Source: Microscilla marina ATCC 23134
GTDB taxonomy: Bacteria; Bacteroidota; Bacteroidia; Cytophagales; Microscillaceae
Direction of reading: 5' to 3'
DNA length: 64,000 bases
Assembly: GCF_000169175.1 (NCBI RefSeq)
Contig: NZ_AAWS01000003.1
Coordinates: 1 to 64,000 of the forward strand
Shown: one piece after another, positions 50,929-59,989 of the stretch
Position numbering within the stretch: position 1 is the stretch's first letter
How the letters are laid out: each line of letters opens with the position of its first letter
The notes under the pieces: model-generated
The model's input: the letters and a program-made list of their open reading frames with translations, nothing else
Databases searched by the model: none
Told to the model about the DNA's origin: nothing
Position numbers and translations under genes: made by a program

Positions 50929-52284
50929 CTAAACTGCTAAATCGTCCTCTATTGACTCCTCTTTGCTTTTGTTTTTTCTTTCAAGCAACGCAAACCCAAA
51001 TGTCAAAACCCCCACTCTTCCTATAAACATTAATACTATGGTCAATGCTTTTCCCGTGTTAGACAAATCCCCTGTAATTCCTGTACTTAGCCCTACAGTT
51101 CCCAAAGCAGAGGCTACTTCAAAGAGGATTCTTTGAAATTCAAAACGCTCGGTGAACGTCAACAAAAATGTAAACAGGAAAATAATACTGGTGTACATCA
51201 TGAAAGTGGAAGTAGCCACATATAGCCGCTCAAAAGGAATGGTTCTGTTCAAAAAAGAAATGCGTTTTTGCCCAAACAATCTACTTTTGAGTATAGAAAT
51301 CATCGCCGTTAAAGTTGTTATTTTCATACCACCCGCTGTTCCCGAAGGCGAGGCACCTATGTACATTAAAAAAGTAACAAACAGCAAAATAGGCAGGCTT
51401 AAATTACCCGTCGAAATAGTATTAAAACCAACAGTTGTCATGGCAGTCATTGCCTGAAAGAATGATTCAACCAAGCGAGAGTCGGAGGAACGAATTGAAG
51501 GTTCGGTAAAATAAACCAAAGTAGTGCCTAAAAACAGGAGTATCACAAAACCATAAGTAATTATTTTAGTAGTAAATGACACACTGTTCGATTTTCCTGT
51601 AATTCTGTACCATAGGTCTGTAATTACTATAAAGCCAAGCGAACCAGCAATGGCTAAAACTGAGATAATTGTATTGATGAGTGCATTGCTGCTATAGCTC
51701 TCAAAACTATTGTTAAACAAGCCAAAGCCGGCAGTACAAAATGCAGATACACTATGGAATACTGAAAACCAAACTGCTTTCAAAGTCTCCATACCTGTCT
51801 GTCTGAAAGCAATGAAGAAACATATTGCTCCTATGACCTCCATTATAAGTGTAAATACAATGACACTTTTTACAAAATCCCGAATTTTAATAGTTTTTGG
51901 TAAGGTAAATTCTGCTCCTACTACTTTTTTATGCCAATGACCAATTTTTTGTGTTGTAAAAAGCAAGTAGTATGTGGTGAGGGTCATATATCCAATGCCA
52001 CCAATTTGAAAGAGCACCATTACGATCAACTGTCCAAAAAAATTGTAAGAGTCATATACACTGACAGTGACAAGCCCTGTAGTAGAAATGGCAGAGGTAG
52101 AAATGAACAAGGTGTCGAGGAAACTGACGCTTGTTTTGTGAAATATTGGAATTGATAAAAGTAAAAAACCTATAACAGTGTAGAGAAAGAAACCCCAAAC
52201 TAAATTCATCTGAGGCGACTTACTTACTTGAAATTTTTTGTACCAGGAAAGTATTTTGTAGAGGACGTTCTTATGCTTTGTCAT
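50929..52284 (-). CDS. Potassium-transporter subunit (KtrB/TrkH family)
   Basis: A 451-residue inner-membrane protein with repeated membrane-pore-membrane units: FISTSAISTTGLVTVSVYDS, FHSVSAFCTAGFGLFNN, FQAMTAMTTVGFNTISTGNL and VASALGTVGLSTGITGDL hold the four selectivity-filter glycines. This is the channel subunit of KtrAB/TrkAH-type K+ uptake. The cytoplasmic RCK partner (ktrA/trkA) is not next to it. Confidence 0.93.
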   Translation of the reverse strand: MTKHKNVLYKILSWYKKFQVSKSPQMNLVWGFFLYTVIGFLLLSIPIFHKTSVSFLDTLFISTSAISTTGLVTVSVYDSYNFFGQLIVMVLFQIGGIGYMTLTTYYLLFTTQKIGHWHKKVVGAEFTLPKTIKIRDFVKSVIVFTLIMEVIGAICFFIAFRQTGMETLKAVWFSVFHSVSAFCTAGFGLFNNSFESYSSNALINTIISVLAIAGSLGFIVITDLWYRITGKSNSVSFTTKIITYGFVILLFLGTTLVYFTEPSIRSSDSRLVESFFQAMTAMTTVGFNTISTGNLSLPILLFVTFLMYIGASPSGTAGGMKITTLTAMISILKSRLFGQKRISFLNRTIPFERLYVATSTFMMYTSIIFLFTFLLTFTERFEFQRILFEVASALGTVGLSTGITGDLSNTGKALTIVLMFIGRVGVLTFGFALLERKNKSKEESIEDDLAV

Positions 52285-52863
52285 TATTGTTTTTAGATAG
52301 CGTATAACAATTAGGTATAGTTATTAAAACAACTATATTTTCTTAAACTTGTTTCAATTTCTTCTAGTGCTACTTTACGGTATAACTCTATAGTCAATGG
52401 TGGTTTGGGCAACACAATGCTTAAATTATTTTGCTCAATAGTCTTCCTTCATCACATATTACTCACTGTTTGCTATTCTTTTTTTTTAATAATTAATAAT
52501 CAGTGGTTTATGTTTTTTAGTGACCTGTATACGCCCTAAGTTACGAACCCTTTTTGCACATTGGTAAATATAATATTACAAAATAATTGTTGCCCAATAT
52601 ACGCTCTCTAAAGTATTGTATTTATCGAGTTTGCCCGTGGATGACTACACGTGAGAACGTGTGCTAACACTTATTCTGTTTAAAGCAGTTTTTAAGATAG
52701 TATCTATTGATGTAGGAGGTACTTACATTTGGTATAAGTGGAAATACTTGGTACCAATAAAATAAAAAATATTGCCTGGCTTCTACTCCTTTTTATTTCT
52801 TTCAGTGTCTTAGAAGTGAATTTGAAAAACTATTTTACTCACGACAATAATTCTTTAAAAAAT
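52285..52863. other. Intergenic region upstream of the DUF4139 pair
   Basis: No gene accepted. A short hairpin ACACGTGAGAACGTGT lies at about 52647. The candidate -7 element at 52724-52731 precedes a GTG-initiated in-frame extension (52738) that I regard as leader. Confidence 0.5.
52724..52731 (+). promoter_or_regulatory. Candidate -7 element for the first DUF4139 gene
   Basis: TACATTTG fits TAnnTTTG; it lies about 130 bp upstream of ATG 52864. Confidence 0.35.
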
Positions 52864-54519
52864 ATGAATACGAACAAAAAAACTATACTCACCTTTGCGC
52901 TTTTGCTTGGCTTGGTGGTCAGCAGTTGGGCAACCGACAAGGAAAAGGCAATCAAGTCTAAAATCAAAGAAGTCACCGTGTTTTTGAACCGTGCCCAGGT
53001 AACCAATACCGCAAGGGTATCTTTGTCTGCGGGCAAAACCCTTTTAGTATTTGAAGGCTTGTCAACCAAACTTGCTAAGCAAAGTTTACAAGTATCGGCC
53101 AAGGGCAACCTCACCATTATGTCGGTCAAGCACCGCATCAATTACCTAAAAAGTTTTAGCAAGGCTCGTCGCATCAAACAGCTGGAAGACTCGCTGGAGT
53201 ATTACCAAGACCGCATTGCCAGAGTAGGCATTGAAAAAGAGGTGTTGAACAGTGAAGAAAAGATGATTCTTGCCAATAAGAAAATAGGGGGGCAAAAAGG
53301 TGTGTCAGCGCAAGAACTTGCCGAGATGGCAGCTTTTTATCGCAAACGTTTGTCTGAAATTCGTTTTGCTGTATTGCGTCACAACAAAGTTTTACGTAAG
53401 TATCGCCAACAAAAAAATAAAATTAAATACCAGCTCCGCGTAGAAAACAAAAATGCCAACAAACCCACCAGTGAGGTAATGGTGACTGTATCGGCTAAAA
53501 GTGCAATAAACGCCAACTTTGAACTGAATTACATAGTAATGAATGCCGGATGGAGACCCATTTATGACTTGCGTGCCAAAAACAGTAAAAGCCCCATTCA
53601 GTTGAGTTACAAAGCAGAGGTTTTCCAAAACACGGGCATCGACTGGAAGAATGTAGACATTACACTCTCAACAGGCAACCCTACCCAAAGTGGTTACAAG
53701 CCTAGCCTAAATCCTTGGTACGTAAACTTATATTACCCTCGTCCGGTAAAATTAGATCATTATTCGAGAGGTAAAGCCGCTGGTGTAAGTGTAACCACAG
53801 AACAAAACAAGAGCATCAATGCAAATGATCTTCCTCCACCGCCACCTCCAAGAGCATTGAAACCACGAAGTAAAACCGTGGCAGATTTTACCAAAGTAGT
53901 AGAGTCTACCTTTGCCACCAAGTTCGACATTTCTATTCCTTATAGCATTCCATCTAATGGCAAACCACAACTGGTAGATGTAAAAAGTCATACCCTGAAA
54001 ACCCTCTATAACCGTAGCGCAGTGCCTAAACTGGACAAAGATGCATTTTTGATGGCACGCTTGGTTGATTGGGAGAAATTTAACCTGCTTTCGGGCAAAG
54101 CCAACATTTATTTTGAAGGTACTTTTGTGGGCGAAACCTACCTGAACGCCAACAATACCAAAGATACGTTGGCCATTTCGCTGGGGCGTGATAAGCGAAT
54201 TATCATTGACCGTAAGCAAATCAAGGATTTTAGCAGCAAAAGGTTTTTTGGGTCTAAAATAAAACAAACCTATGGTTATGAGGTTATGGTGAGAAATACC
54301 AAAAACGAACAAGTGGAATTGGTGATAGAAGAGCAGATTCCGGTATCTAAAAACAACAAGATAACCGTGGAGCTATTGGAAGCCAAAGGTGCCAAAGTAG
54401 ACCTGACTACAGGCAAGGTAACCTGGAAACTGACCTTACAACCTAAGCAAGCCTCCAAGGTGTTGCTCAAGTATAGCATCAAATACCCCAAGGGTAAACA
54501 AATTAGTTTTGGAGGATAA
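52864..54519 (+). CDS. DUF4139/DUF4140 (MuiA-like) exported protein, copy 1
   Basis: A 551-residue protein starting at ATG 52864 with a signal peptide (cleaved after SSWA). DUF4140-type N-terminal domain (about 22-120: IKEVTVFLNRAQVTNTARVS), a coiled coil (about 105-185), and a DUF4139 beta-domain (about 205-551: NFELNYIVMNAGWRPIYDLR, FQNTGIDWKNVDITLSTGNP). A Pro-rich linker (NDLPPPPPPRALK) lies near residue 325. Family role unclear (mucoidy inhibitor A-like). Paralogous to the next gene; 53254-53663 is identical at DNA level to 55205-55614. An upstream GTG (52738) would add 42 residues in front of the signal peptide and is not favoured. Confidence 0.85.
   Translation: MNTNKKTILTFALLLGLVVSSWATDKEKAIKSKIKEVTVFLNRAQVTNTARVSLSAGKTLLVFEGLSTKLAKQSLQVSAKGNLTIMSVKHRINYLKSFSKARRIKQLEDSLEYYQDRIARVGIEKEVLNSEEKMILANKKIGGQKGVSAQELAEMAAFYRKRLSEIRFAVLRHNKVLRKYRQQKNKIKYQLRVENKNANKPTSEVMVTVSAKSAINANFELNYIVMNAGWRPIYDLRAKNSKSPIQLSYKAEVFQNTGIDWKNVDITLSTGNPTQSGYKPSLNPWYVNLYYPRPVKLDHYSRGKAAGVSVTTEQNKSINANDLPPPPPPRALKPRSKTVADFTKVVESTFATKFDISIPYSIPSNGKPQLVDVKSHTLKTLYNRSAVPKLDKDAFLMARLVDWEKFNLLSGKANIYFEGTFVGETYLNANNTKDTLAISLGRDKRIIIDRKQIKDFSSKRFFGSKIKQTYGYEVMVRNTKNEQVELVIEEQIPVSKNNKITVELLEAKGAKVDLTTGKVTWKLTLQPKQASKVLLKYSIKYPKGKQISFGG
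53254..53663 (+). repeat. 410-bp exact repeat within paralogous genes, copy 1
   Basis: Identical to 55205-55614 (offset 1951 bp) with no mismatch seen, whereas flanking parts of the two genes differ at many third positions. Suggests recent gene conversion. Confidence 0.9.
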
Positions 54520-54564
54520 AGAAATAGCAAATTTTTAGCGGCAAGCTACAAGAGTAACTGGCAG

Positions 54565-54598
54565 TAAAAAAGCGTGTTCGAAAGAGCATGCTTTTTTT
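54565..54598 (+). terminator. Intrinsic terminator of DUF4139 gene copy 1
   Basis: AAAAAAGCGTGTTC pairs with GAGCATGCTTTTTT (two G-U pairs in RNA, 4-nt loop) and a T-run. Just before it (54530-54555) lies a degraded copy of the terminator that follows gene copy 2. Confidence 0.85.
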
Positions 54599-54814
54599 AT
54601 TTATAAGCTTTTTTGAAATTATTATTATTTGTTTTAAGGGTTGCAAAACCTTGTTTATCAGATTTTTATAGGCTTTTGGTTACTTAAAAAACAAGTGGTA
54701 ACCAAAGGTTTAGTGTTAATTACTAAAAGCTTGTTGATGCTGTCTACTCCCTTTTGGTATTGTCCCTGTCTTACAATTGAATTTAAATTCAACAAAATAT
54801 TTAATATCAAAAAA

Positions 54815-56467
54815 ATGACGATTTCAAAAAAAACAATACTAACCCTTGCTTTTCTTTTTAGCCTGATGGCAAGCAGTTGGGCAAATGACAAGGAAAAGGC
54901 AGTAAAGTCTAAAATAAAGGAGGTGACGGTGTTTTTGAATCGTGCCCAGGTAACCAACACCGCAAGGGTATCTTTGTCTGCGGGCAAAACCCTACTAGTA
55001 TTTGAAGGCTTGTCTACCAAACTTGCCAAACAAAGTTTACAAGTGGCAGCCAAGGGCAACCTCACCATTATGTCGGTCAAGCACCGCATCAATTATCTAA
55101 AAAGTTTTAGCAAGGCTCGCCGCATCAAACAGCTGGAAGACTCACTGGAGTATTACCAAGACCGCATTGCCAGGGTAGGCATTGAAAAAGAGGTGTTGAA
55201 CAGCGAAGAAAAGATGATTCTTGCCAATAAGAAAATAGGGGGGCAAAAAGGTGTGTCAGCGCAAGAACTTGCCGAGATGGCAGCTTTTTATCGCAAACGT
55301 TTGTCTGAAATTCGTTTTGCTGTATTGCGTCACAACAAAGTTTTACGTAAGTATCGCCAACAAAAAAATAAAATTAAATACCAGCTCCGCGTAGAAAACA
55401 AAAATGCCAACAAACCCACCAGTGAGGTAATGGTGACTGTATCGGCTAAAAGTGCAATAAACGCCAACTTTGAACTGAATTACATAGTAATGAATGCCGG
55501 ATGGAGACCCATTTATGACTTGCGTGCCAAAAACAGTAAAAGCCCCATTCAGTTGAGTTACAAAGCAGAGGTTTTCCAAAACACGGGCATCGACTGGAAG
55601 AATGTAGACATTACGCTCTCTACGGGCAATCCGAGCCAAAGTGGCTACAAGCCAGATTTGAACCCTTGGTATGTAAATATATATCAATCACAGAAATACT
55701 ATAACAGAAGAGAAGCTTATAGGCTTAGAAAAGAAGCTGAAAAAGTCGAAAAACAGGCTCTCTATGACAAGAAAAAGGCTAAATCGTCTAAAACAAGCTT
55801 CTCAAGGAAACCCAACAGTAGCACTGTAGCCGATTTTACCAAAGTAGTAGAGTCTACCTTTGCCACCAAGTTTGACATTTCTATTCCTTATAGCATTCCG
55901 TCTAATGGCAAACCACAACTCGTGGATGTAAAAAGCCATACTTTGAAAACCATTTACAACCGTAGTGCAGTGCCTAAGTTAGACAAAGATGCATTTTTGA
56001 TGGCACGCTTGGTCGATTGGGAGAAATTTAACCTGCTTTCGGGCAAAGCCAACATTTATTTTGAAGGTACTTTTGTGGGCGAGACTTATCTGAACACCAA
56101 TAATACCAAAGATACGTTGGCCATTTCATTAGGGCGTGATAAGCGAATTATTATTGACCGTAAGCAAATCAAGGATTTTAGCAGCAAAAGGTTTTTGGGG
56201 TCTAAAATAAAGCAAACCTATGGTTATGAGATTGCCATCAGAAATACCAAAAACGAAGCGGTGGAGTTGGTGATAGAAGAGCAGATTCCAGTATCTAAAA
56301 ACAACAAAGTAACCGTGGAGCTATTGGAAGCCAAAGGCACCAAAGTAGACCCGACTACAGGCAAGGTCACCTGGAAACTGACCTTACAACCCAAGCAAGC
56401 CGCTAAGGTATTGCTCAAGTACAGCATCAAATACCCTAAGGGTAAACAAATTAGTTTTGGAGGATAA
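54815..56467 (+). CDS. DUF4139/DUF4140 (MuiA-like) exported protein, copy 2
   Basis: A 550-residue paralogue of 52864-54519, starting at ATG 54815 with a signal peptide (cleaved after SSWA); a TTG at 54641 is not favoured. Same architecture: DUF4140-type domain, coiled coil and DUF4139 domain ending LLKYSIKYPKGKQISFGG in both. The main difference is the mid-protein linker: here a Lys/Glu/Tyr-rich, probably helical stretch (REAYRLRKEAEKVEKQA) replaces the Pro-rich linker of copy 1. Has its own terminator. The pair may be differently tuned versions of one envelope protein. Confidence 0.85.
   Translation: MTISKKTILTLAFLFSLMASSWANDKEKAVKSKIKEVTVFLNRAQVTNTARVSLSAGKTLLVFEGLSTKLAKQSLQVAAKGNLTIMSVKHRINYLKSFSKARRIKQLEDSLEYYQDRIARVGIEKEVLNSEEKMILANKKIGGQKGVSAQELAEMAAFYRKRLSEIRFAVLRHNKVLRKYRQQKNKIKYQLRVENKNANKPTSEVMVTVSAKSAINANFELNYIVMNAGWRPIYDLRAKNSKSPIQLSYKAEVFQNTGIDWKNVDITLSTGNPSQSGYKPDLNPWYVNIYQSQKYYNRREAYRLRKEAEKVEKQALYDKKKAKSSKTSFSRKPNSSTVADFTKVVESTFATKFDISIPYSIPSNGKPQLVDVKSHTLKTIYNRSAVPKLDKDAFLMARLVDWEKFNLLSGKANIYFEGTFVGETYLNTNNTKDTLAISLGRDKRIIIDRKQIKDFSSKRFLGSKIKQTYGYEIAIRNTKNEAVELVIEEQIPVSKNNKVTVELLEAKGTKVDPTTGKVTWKLTLQPKQAAKVLLKYSIKYPKGKQISFGG
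55205..55614 (+). repeat. 410-bp exact repeat within paralogous genes, copy 2
   Basis: See copy 1 at 53254-53663. The block ends one codon-wobble before the ACACTC/ACGCTC difference at 53664/55615. Confidence 0.9.
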
Positions 56468-56491
56468 GATAAGAAAGTAGCAAATTTTTAG

Positions 56492-56523
56492 CGGCAAGCT
56501 ACAAGAGTAGCTTGCCGTTTTTT
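56492..56523 (+). terminator. Intrinsic terminator of DUF4139 gene copy 2
   Basis: CGGCAAGCTA pairs perfectly with TAGCTTGCCG (6-nt loop), followed by six T. Confidence 0.95.
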
Positions 56524-56705
56524 ATGTCCTTTAGTCTAAATTTAGTCAAGTAGTAGATAACTTCACTCAATAAAAGTGGCATCTGAGACTTTTTGGAAAA
56601 TAAGCAAAAAACTATAGGAGAATAATTTTCAAACCATTGGTTTTCAATATATTGCTAGATGCTTGTGCTTACGCAACAACCATCACCCGTCGACTGAACA
56701 CTTTT

Positions 56706-56756
56706 ACTAACAAATTCATAATCCACTGAAAGTAAGAATACTATGAATTTGTTAGT
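56706..56756. repeat. 15-bp inverted repeat between convergent genes
   Basis: ACTAACAAATTCATA pairs perfectly with TATGAATTTGTTAGT around a 21-nt loop. No T-run on either side. The rest of 56524-56801 holds nothing I recognise. Confidence 0.7.
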
Positions 56757-56801
56757 TGCCTATGGAGCAAGGTGTACCTAGAACCTTTTCAGGGCTATGA
56801 A

Positions 56802-57347
56802 CTATTGATACATTACATCAGACCTGAGCACATATTTTACCCCCTCAATTACAGGCAAACCAGCGTGTACTACCCGATGTTCAAAAATCAAGGCAGCCCC
56901 TTGTTTGGGGACAAAATTTATATCCATTGTTCGAAAAAACGTGTCTCCTCCTGTAAAGTCCTCATTCAAATAAATTAATAAAGTCAATACACTGACCTCC
57001 TGAGCATTACGTCTAAAGTGCCCATCTTTGTGTTCCTTAAACTCTTGCCCTGGGTGGTATTTATAAAACCGAAAACGTTCGTTTAAACCTACTGCTTTTT
57101 TACCTTGCAAACGAGTTGGCAGCAAAGGTTGTAGTTTTTGCCAAAGGCTTGCCGCCAGGTTATTGTCGTCAAACATTACCCGCTCGTTGTTACGCACATC
57201 GGGCATCATTTCGGGACCCCAAGGCGTGGTTACTGGTGCAGGTGCATACCCCACCTTTTCGGTAAAGTCAATGTAATGTTCACATTCCTCTGGAGTAAAC
57301 ACATTGCTGATGGTAAATACTTTTTCGTGAAGTTGATCTACTTGCAT
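56802..57347 (-). CDS. 2-oxoglutarate/Fe(II) oxygenase (prolyl-4-hydroxylase type)
   Basis: A 181-residue cytoplasmic enzyme. Iron ligands in FKEHKDGHF (His106, Asp108) and HRVVHAG (His161), and the 2-oxoglutarate-binding Arg175 in YVLRSDVMY. RFRFYKYHPGQEFKEHKDG is typical of the P4H-alpha-like family. Hydroxylates a protein or small molecule; target unknown. About 30 bp after the queA stop on the same strand is its start in the 5' direction, so it may be cotranscribed with queA. Confidence 0.9.
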   Translation of the reverse strand: MQVDQLHEKVFTISNVFTPEECEHYIDFTEKVGYAPAPVTTPWGPEMMPDVRNNERVMFDDNNLAASLWQKLQPLLPTRLQGKKAVGLNERFRFYKYHPGQEFKEHKDGHFRRNAQEVSVLTLLIYLNEDFTGGDTFFRTMDINFVPKQGAALIFEHRVVHAGLPVIEGVKYVLRSDVMYQ

Positions 57348-57378
57348 TGTTCATTATTTAAATGTTTCTAAAAACGGT

Positions 57379-58626
57379 TTACTTACTTGCCTCATTACAC
57401 CAAAGCAAAGACGAGTCGCCATAGCTCAAGAAACGATAATCTTTGGCTAAAGCTTCATTATATATTTTTTCCCAATCGTTGCCCACAAAAGCCGCCACTA
57501 GTAAAATTAAAGTAGTTTTGGGCAAGTGATAATTGGTAATCAGGCCTTTACACATTTTAAACTCATATCGGGGAAAAATAAATATTTCGGTAGCCCCCCA
57601 AAGTTTGCCCAGTTCCTGACGATTCATATAATTTAAAATTGCCTGTAAAGCCTCTTGACGAGTAGGTAAATCGTTGTTTTCCCATTGGTAAGGCAACAGT
57701 TTATCGATTTGAAAAGGGGTGCCAGGCAACAATTCATAGTTTTCTTTGAGCAAACGTACCCCTAGCCAATACACACTTTCAAGCACCCGCATAGAAGTGG
57801 TACCCACTGCCACTATATTGCCCGAATGATGGAGTAAGTGCTCAATATTTTGTTTATGAATCACCAACTGCTCAGAGTGCATGTCGTGCTCTATTACATT
57901 TTCAACCTTTACTGGCTGAAAAGTGCCTGCACTGACGTGTAAAGTCAAAAATTCGGTTTGTATCCCCTTGTCTTGCAACTGACTGATCACCTCTGGGGTA
58001 AAGTGCAAGCCAGCAGTAGGGGCGGCCACTGCTCCTTCAAACTTGGAGTATACCGTTTGGTACTGATCTGCGTCTTTTTGGGTAGCTTTGCGCTTAAGGT
58101 AAGGAGGCAGGGGTAACTCGCCTGTCATAGCCAATACCTCAGCAAAGCTCACATGACTATTGTTCCACTCAAACCTTACCCACTGTTTTTCGGAATCGGT
58201 TAGCTCTGCTTTTAGCACCAATCCATTGGGTAAGACTTGCTCCAGTATCAGTCCCTTGTTCCATTTTCTTTTGTTGCCAATCATGCAGTGCCAGATACAT
58301 CCATTACCTGTATGCATAGCAGCCGCTATTTCATGGGGAGCTTCAGGTTTTAGCAAAAACACTTCAATCAAGGCACCCGTGGGTTTTTGAAAATACAACC
58401 TTGCCGGAATCACTTTGGTATTGTTAAACACCAGCATAGTGTCAGCGGGCAAGTGCTGTGGCAAATCATAAAAATGCTGATGCTGAATATTGCCCGATTG
58501 GTAAACCAAGAGTTTAGACTGATCGCGTTGCATTAAAGGACTTTTGGCAATGCGTTCTTCTGGTAATGTATAATTATAATCGGTTAAATAAACCGGAGGT
58601 AAGTTATCAATGCTCTGATTGCTCAT
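57379..58626 (-). CDS. queA: S-adenosylmethionine:tRNA ribosyltransferase-isomerase
   Basis: A 415-residue enzyme of queuosine synthesis. Start at ATG 58626 is preferred over a frame beginning at 58653, since the candidate promoter element at 58651-58658 overlaps the latter. Motifs: YTLPEERIAKSPLMQRDQSK, MLVFNNTKVIPARLYF, AAPTAGLHFTPEV, HVSAGTFQPVKVENVIEHDM and FIFPRYEFKMCKGLITNYHL. Transfers and isomerises the ribose of SAM onto preQ1 in tRNA to give epoxyqueuosine. Confidence 0.96.
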   Translation of the reverse strand: MSNQSIDNLPPVYLTDYNYTLPEERIAKSPLMQRDQSKLLVYQSGNIQHQHFYDLPQHLPADTMLVFNNTKVIPARLYFQKPTGALIEVFLLKPEAPHEIAAAMHTGNGCIWHCMIGNKRKWNKGLILEQVLPNGLVLKAELTDSEKQWVRFEWNNSHVSFAEVLAMTGELPLPPYLKRKATQKDADQYQTVYSKFEGAVAAPTAGLHFTPEVISQLQDKGIQTEFLTLHVSAGTFQPVKVENVIEHDMHSEQLVIHKQNIEHLLHHSGNIVAVGTTSMRVLESVYWLGVRLLKENYELLPGTPFQIDKLLPYQWENNDLPTRQEALQAILNYMNRQELGKLWGATEIFIFPRYEFKMCKGLITNYHLPKTTLILLVAAFVGNDWEKIYNEALAKDYRFLSYGDSSLLWCNEASK

Positions 58627-58650
58627 AATCAAAAAACAGTTTTTAGACTT

Positions 58651-58658
58651 CAAAATTA
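58651..58658 (-). promoter_or_regulatory. Candidate -7 element for queA
   Basis: Minus-strand TAATTTTG fits TAnnTTTG, 24 bp upstream of the queA ATG at 58626; back-to-back with the plus-strand element at 58672. Confidence 0.4.
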
Positions 58659-58671
58659 GGGTAAAAAATGA

Positions 58672-58679
58672 TATGTTTG
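58672..58679 (+). promoter_or_regulatory. Candidate -7 element for the 58704 gene
   Basis: TATGTTTG fits TAnnTTTG, 24 bp before ATG 58704, which supports that start over one at 58668. Confidence 0.35.
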
Positions 58680-58703
58680 TATATAACCTACGCCAATAAA
58701 TTT

Positions 58704-59732
58704 ATGAAAACACCTCATCCATCCCATCTTCAAAACCTTGAGCACGATATTCAATGGTTAGCCCAGGTTATTCAGGCGCGTTATGATTTTTTGCAGGGAG
58801 GCAAAACCCAGCAAGTGAGTTATGTTCCTGTACGTTTTCAGGTGAAAACCCCTGAAGGTGACCGTTTATTTAAGGTAGAGCATCCAGCGGTTCATTTGCA
58901 AGCGCCTGTAAAAGAAGTAGTTATACCTGTTTATCAAGAGAACAAGGAAGACCTTATTAAAGTCCCTCAAGGTAAAAAAGAGTATTTTGCGGTGCTTAAA
59001 GTAGCCGCCACAGTACACCTCATTGCGCTAGACGCTGATAATGACTGGGCGCAAGTTTGGGTGCCCAATCAAGACAATGCTTACCTGATTGACCAAAACT
59101 TAATAGTACAGGGCACTAACCAACAAGGTTTACAAGGTTGGGTAAAACTATCAGATACGAACATTCCATCGGGGTATCACCCTGACCTTACCGAAGAAGA
59201 GTTTAATAAGGCGAAAAAGGATTGGGCACCTGAGCTACAAACACTTATTACGGCAAATATACCATTGAGAAAGTCTTATTTGCAGTGGCAGGACTTTTAT
59301 AATAATCAAAATGTGCTGGCAGTGACTGTTCCTGAGCCTGTAGCTAAAGACTCGGTCTATGGAACCTTTATTGAGGACAATAAACTCACCCTACCTGATC
59401 GGTTGCTATTGATTTTGTTGCTGTTGCCTCATTTGCAACCGGGCAAACTAGAGGAGATGTTGAAAGACAAGTTTTCGTCACTAGACATTGGGAATACTTA
59501 CAACCCTGACTATCCAGGCATTATACCCAACGGTTTGATGTTTATATTTTTACTGGCGGGCAATCATATCGAGCGTCGTCTTGAGGTGGTTAACTTTATG
59601 ATGCAAGACAGTGTATTACTCAACCAAGGCATTATACAAATGGAGCAAGATTCGCCCAGTAGCCCACTGATGAGCGGACGCTTGCGGCTACACCCTGACT
59701 ATGTCAAACAGTTTGTGTTGAACCAGTCATAA
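58704..59732 (+). CDS. Orphan domain resembling the N-terminal part of injection-system-type AAA+ ATPases
   Basis: A 342-residue cytoplasmic protein (start ATG 58704). I recognise no enzyme motif, and there is no Walker A. The C-terminal third (LTLPDRLLLILLLLPHLQPG, GIIPNGLMFIFLLAGNHIER, RLRLHPDYVKQFVLN) recalls the region preceding the AAA+ module in ATPases of Bacteroidota extracellular contractile injection clusters (pattern: L..R..L.L.L.PHL.P, then GF.PTG....FILAG...ERR). Here the protein ends before any AAA+ domain, so it would be a stand-alone version. N-terminal half: beta-rich, unknown (RFQVKTPEGDRLFKVEHPAV, LQGWVKL). Moderate confidence in coding, low in the relationship. Confidence 0.7.
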   Translation: MKTPHPSHLQNLEHDIQWLAQVIQARYDFLQGGKTQQVSYVPVRFQVKTPEGDRLFKVEHPAVHLQAPVKEVVIPVYQENKEDLIKVPQGKKEYFAVLKVAATVHLIALDADNDWAQVWVPNQDNAYLIDQNLIVQGTNQQGLQGWVKLSDTNIPSGYHPDLTEEEFNKAKKDWAPELQTLITANIPLRKSYLQWQDFYNNQNVLAVTVPEPVAKDSVYGTFIEDNKLTLPDRLLLILLLLPHLQPGKLEEMLKDKFSSLDIGNTYNPDYPGIIPNGLMFIFLLAGNHIERRLEVVNFMMQDSVLLNQGIIQMEQDSPSSPLMSGRLRLHPDYVKQFVLNQS

Positions 59733-59989
59733 GTGTATTTCCTTTGACAGGTTGCGTCCTGATTGCTGCATTGGGCTATTTAGTTTATGTTTTTATTTTG
59801 GAAGGTACCCAACAAATACAGCAAAAAAGTATGCGTGCCTAAAAAACAAGTCGCGTAAGTACTAAAAAAGTGATTTACTCTTGAAATGACATAGTAATAT
59901 TAATGAAAAAAATGATTTAAACATTTTGTTTAAATTTATGTTTCTTGAAAATACAATTTCATTAGCTTTGAATAATCAAAAGCTAGTGT
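59733..59989. other. Intergenic, A/T-rich
   Basis: No gene and no repeat found elsewhere in the window. The right end holds the candidate promoter of the Rpn gene. Confidence 0.5.
59963..59970 (+). promoter_or_regulatory. Candidate -7 element for the Rpn gene
   Basis: TAGCTTTG fits TAnnTTTG, 19 bp before ATG 59990; a possible -33 TTTC lies at 59941-59944. Confidence 0.4.

Noticed and set aside
52738-52863. GTG-initiated extension of the first DUF4139 gene
   Set aside because: Would place 42 residues before a clear signal peptide and is not shared by the paralogue.
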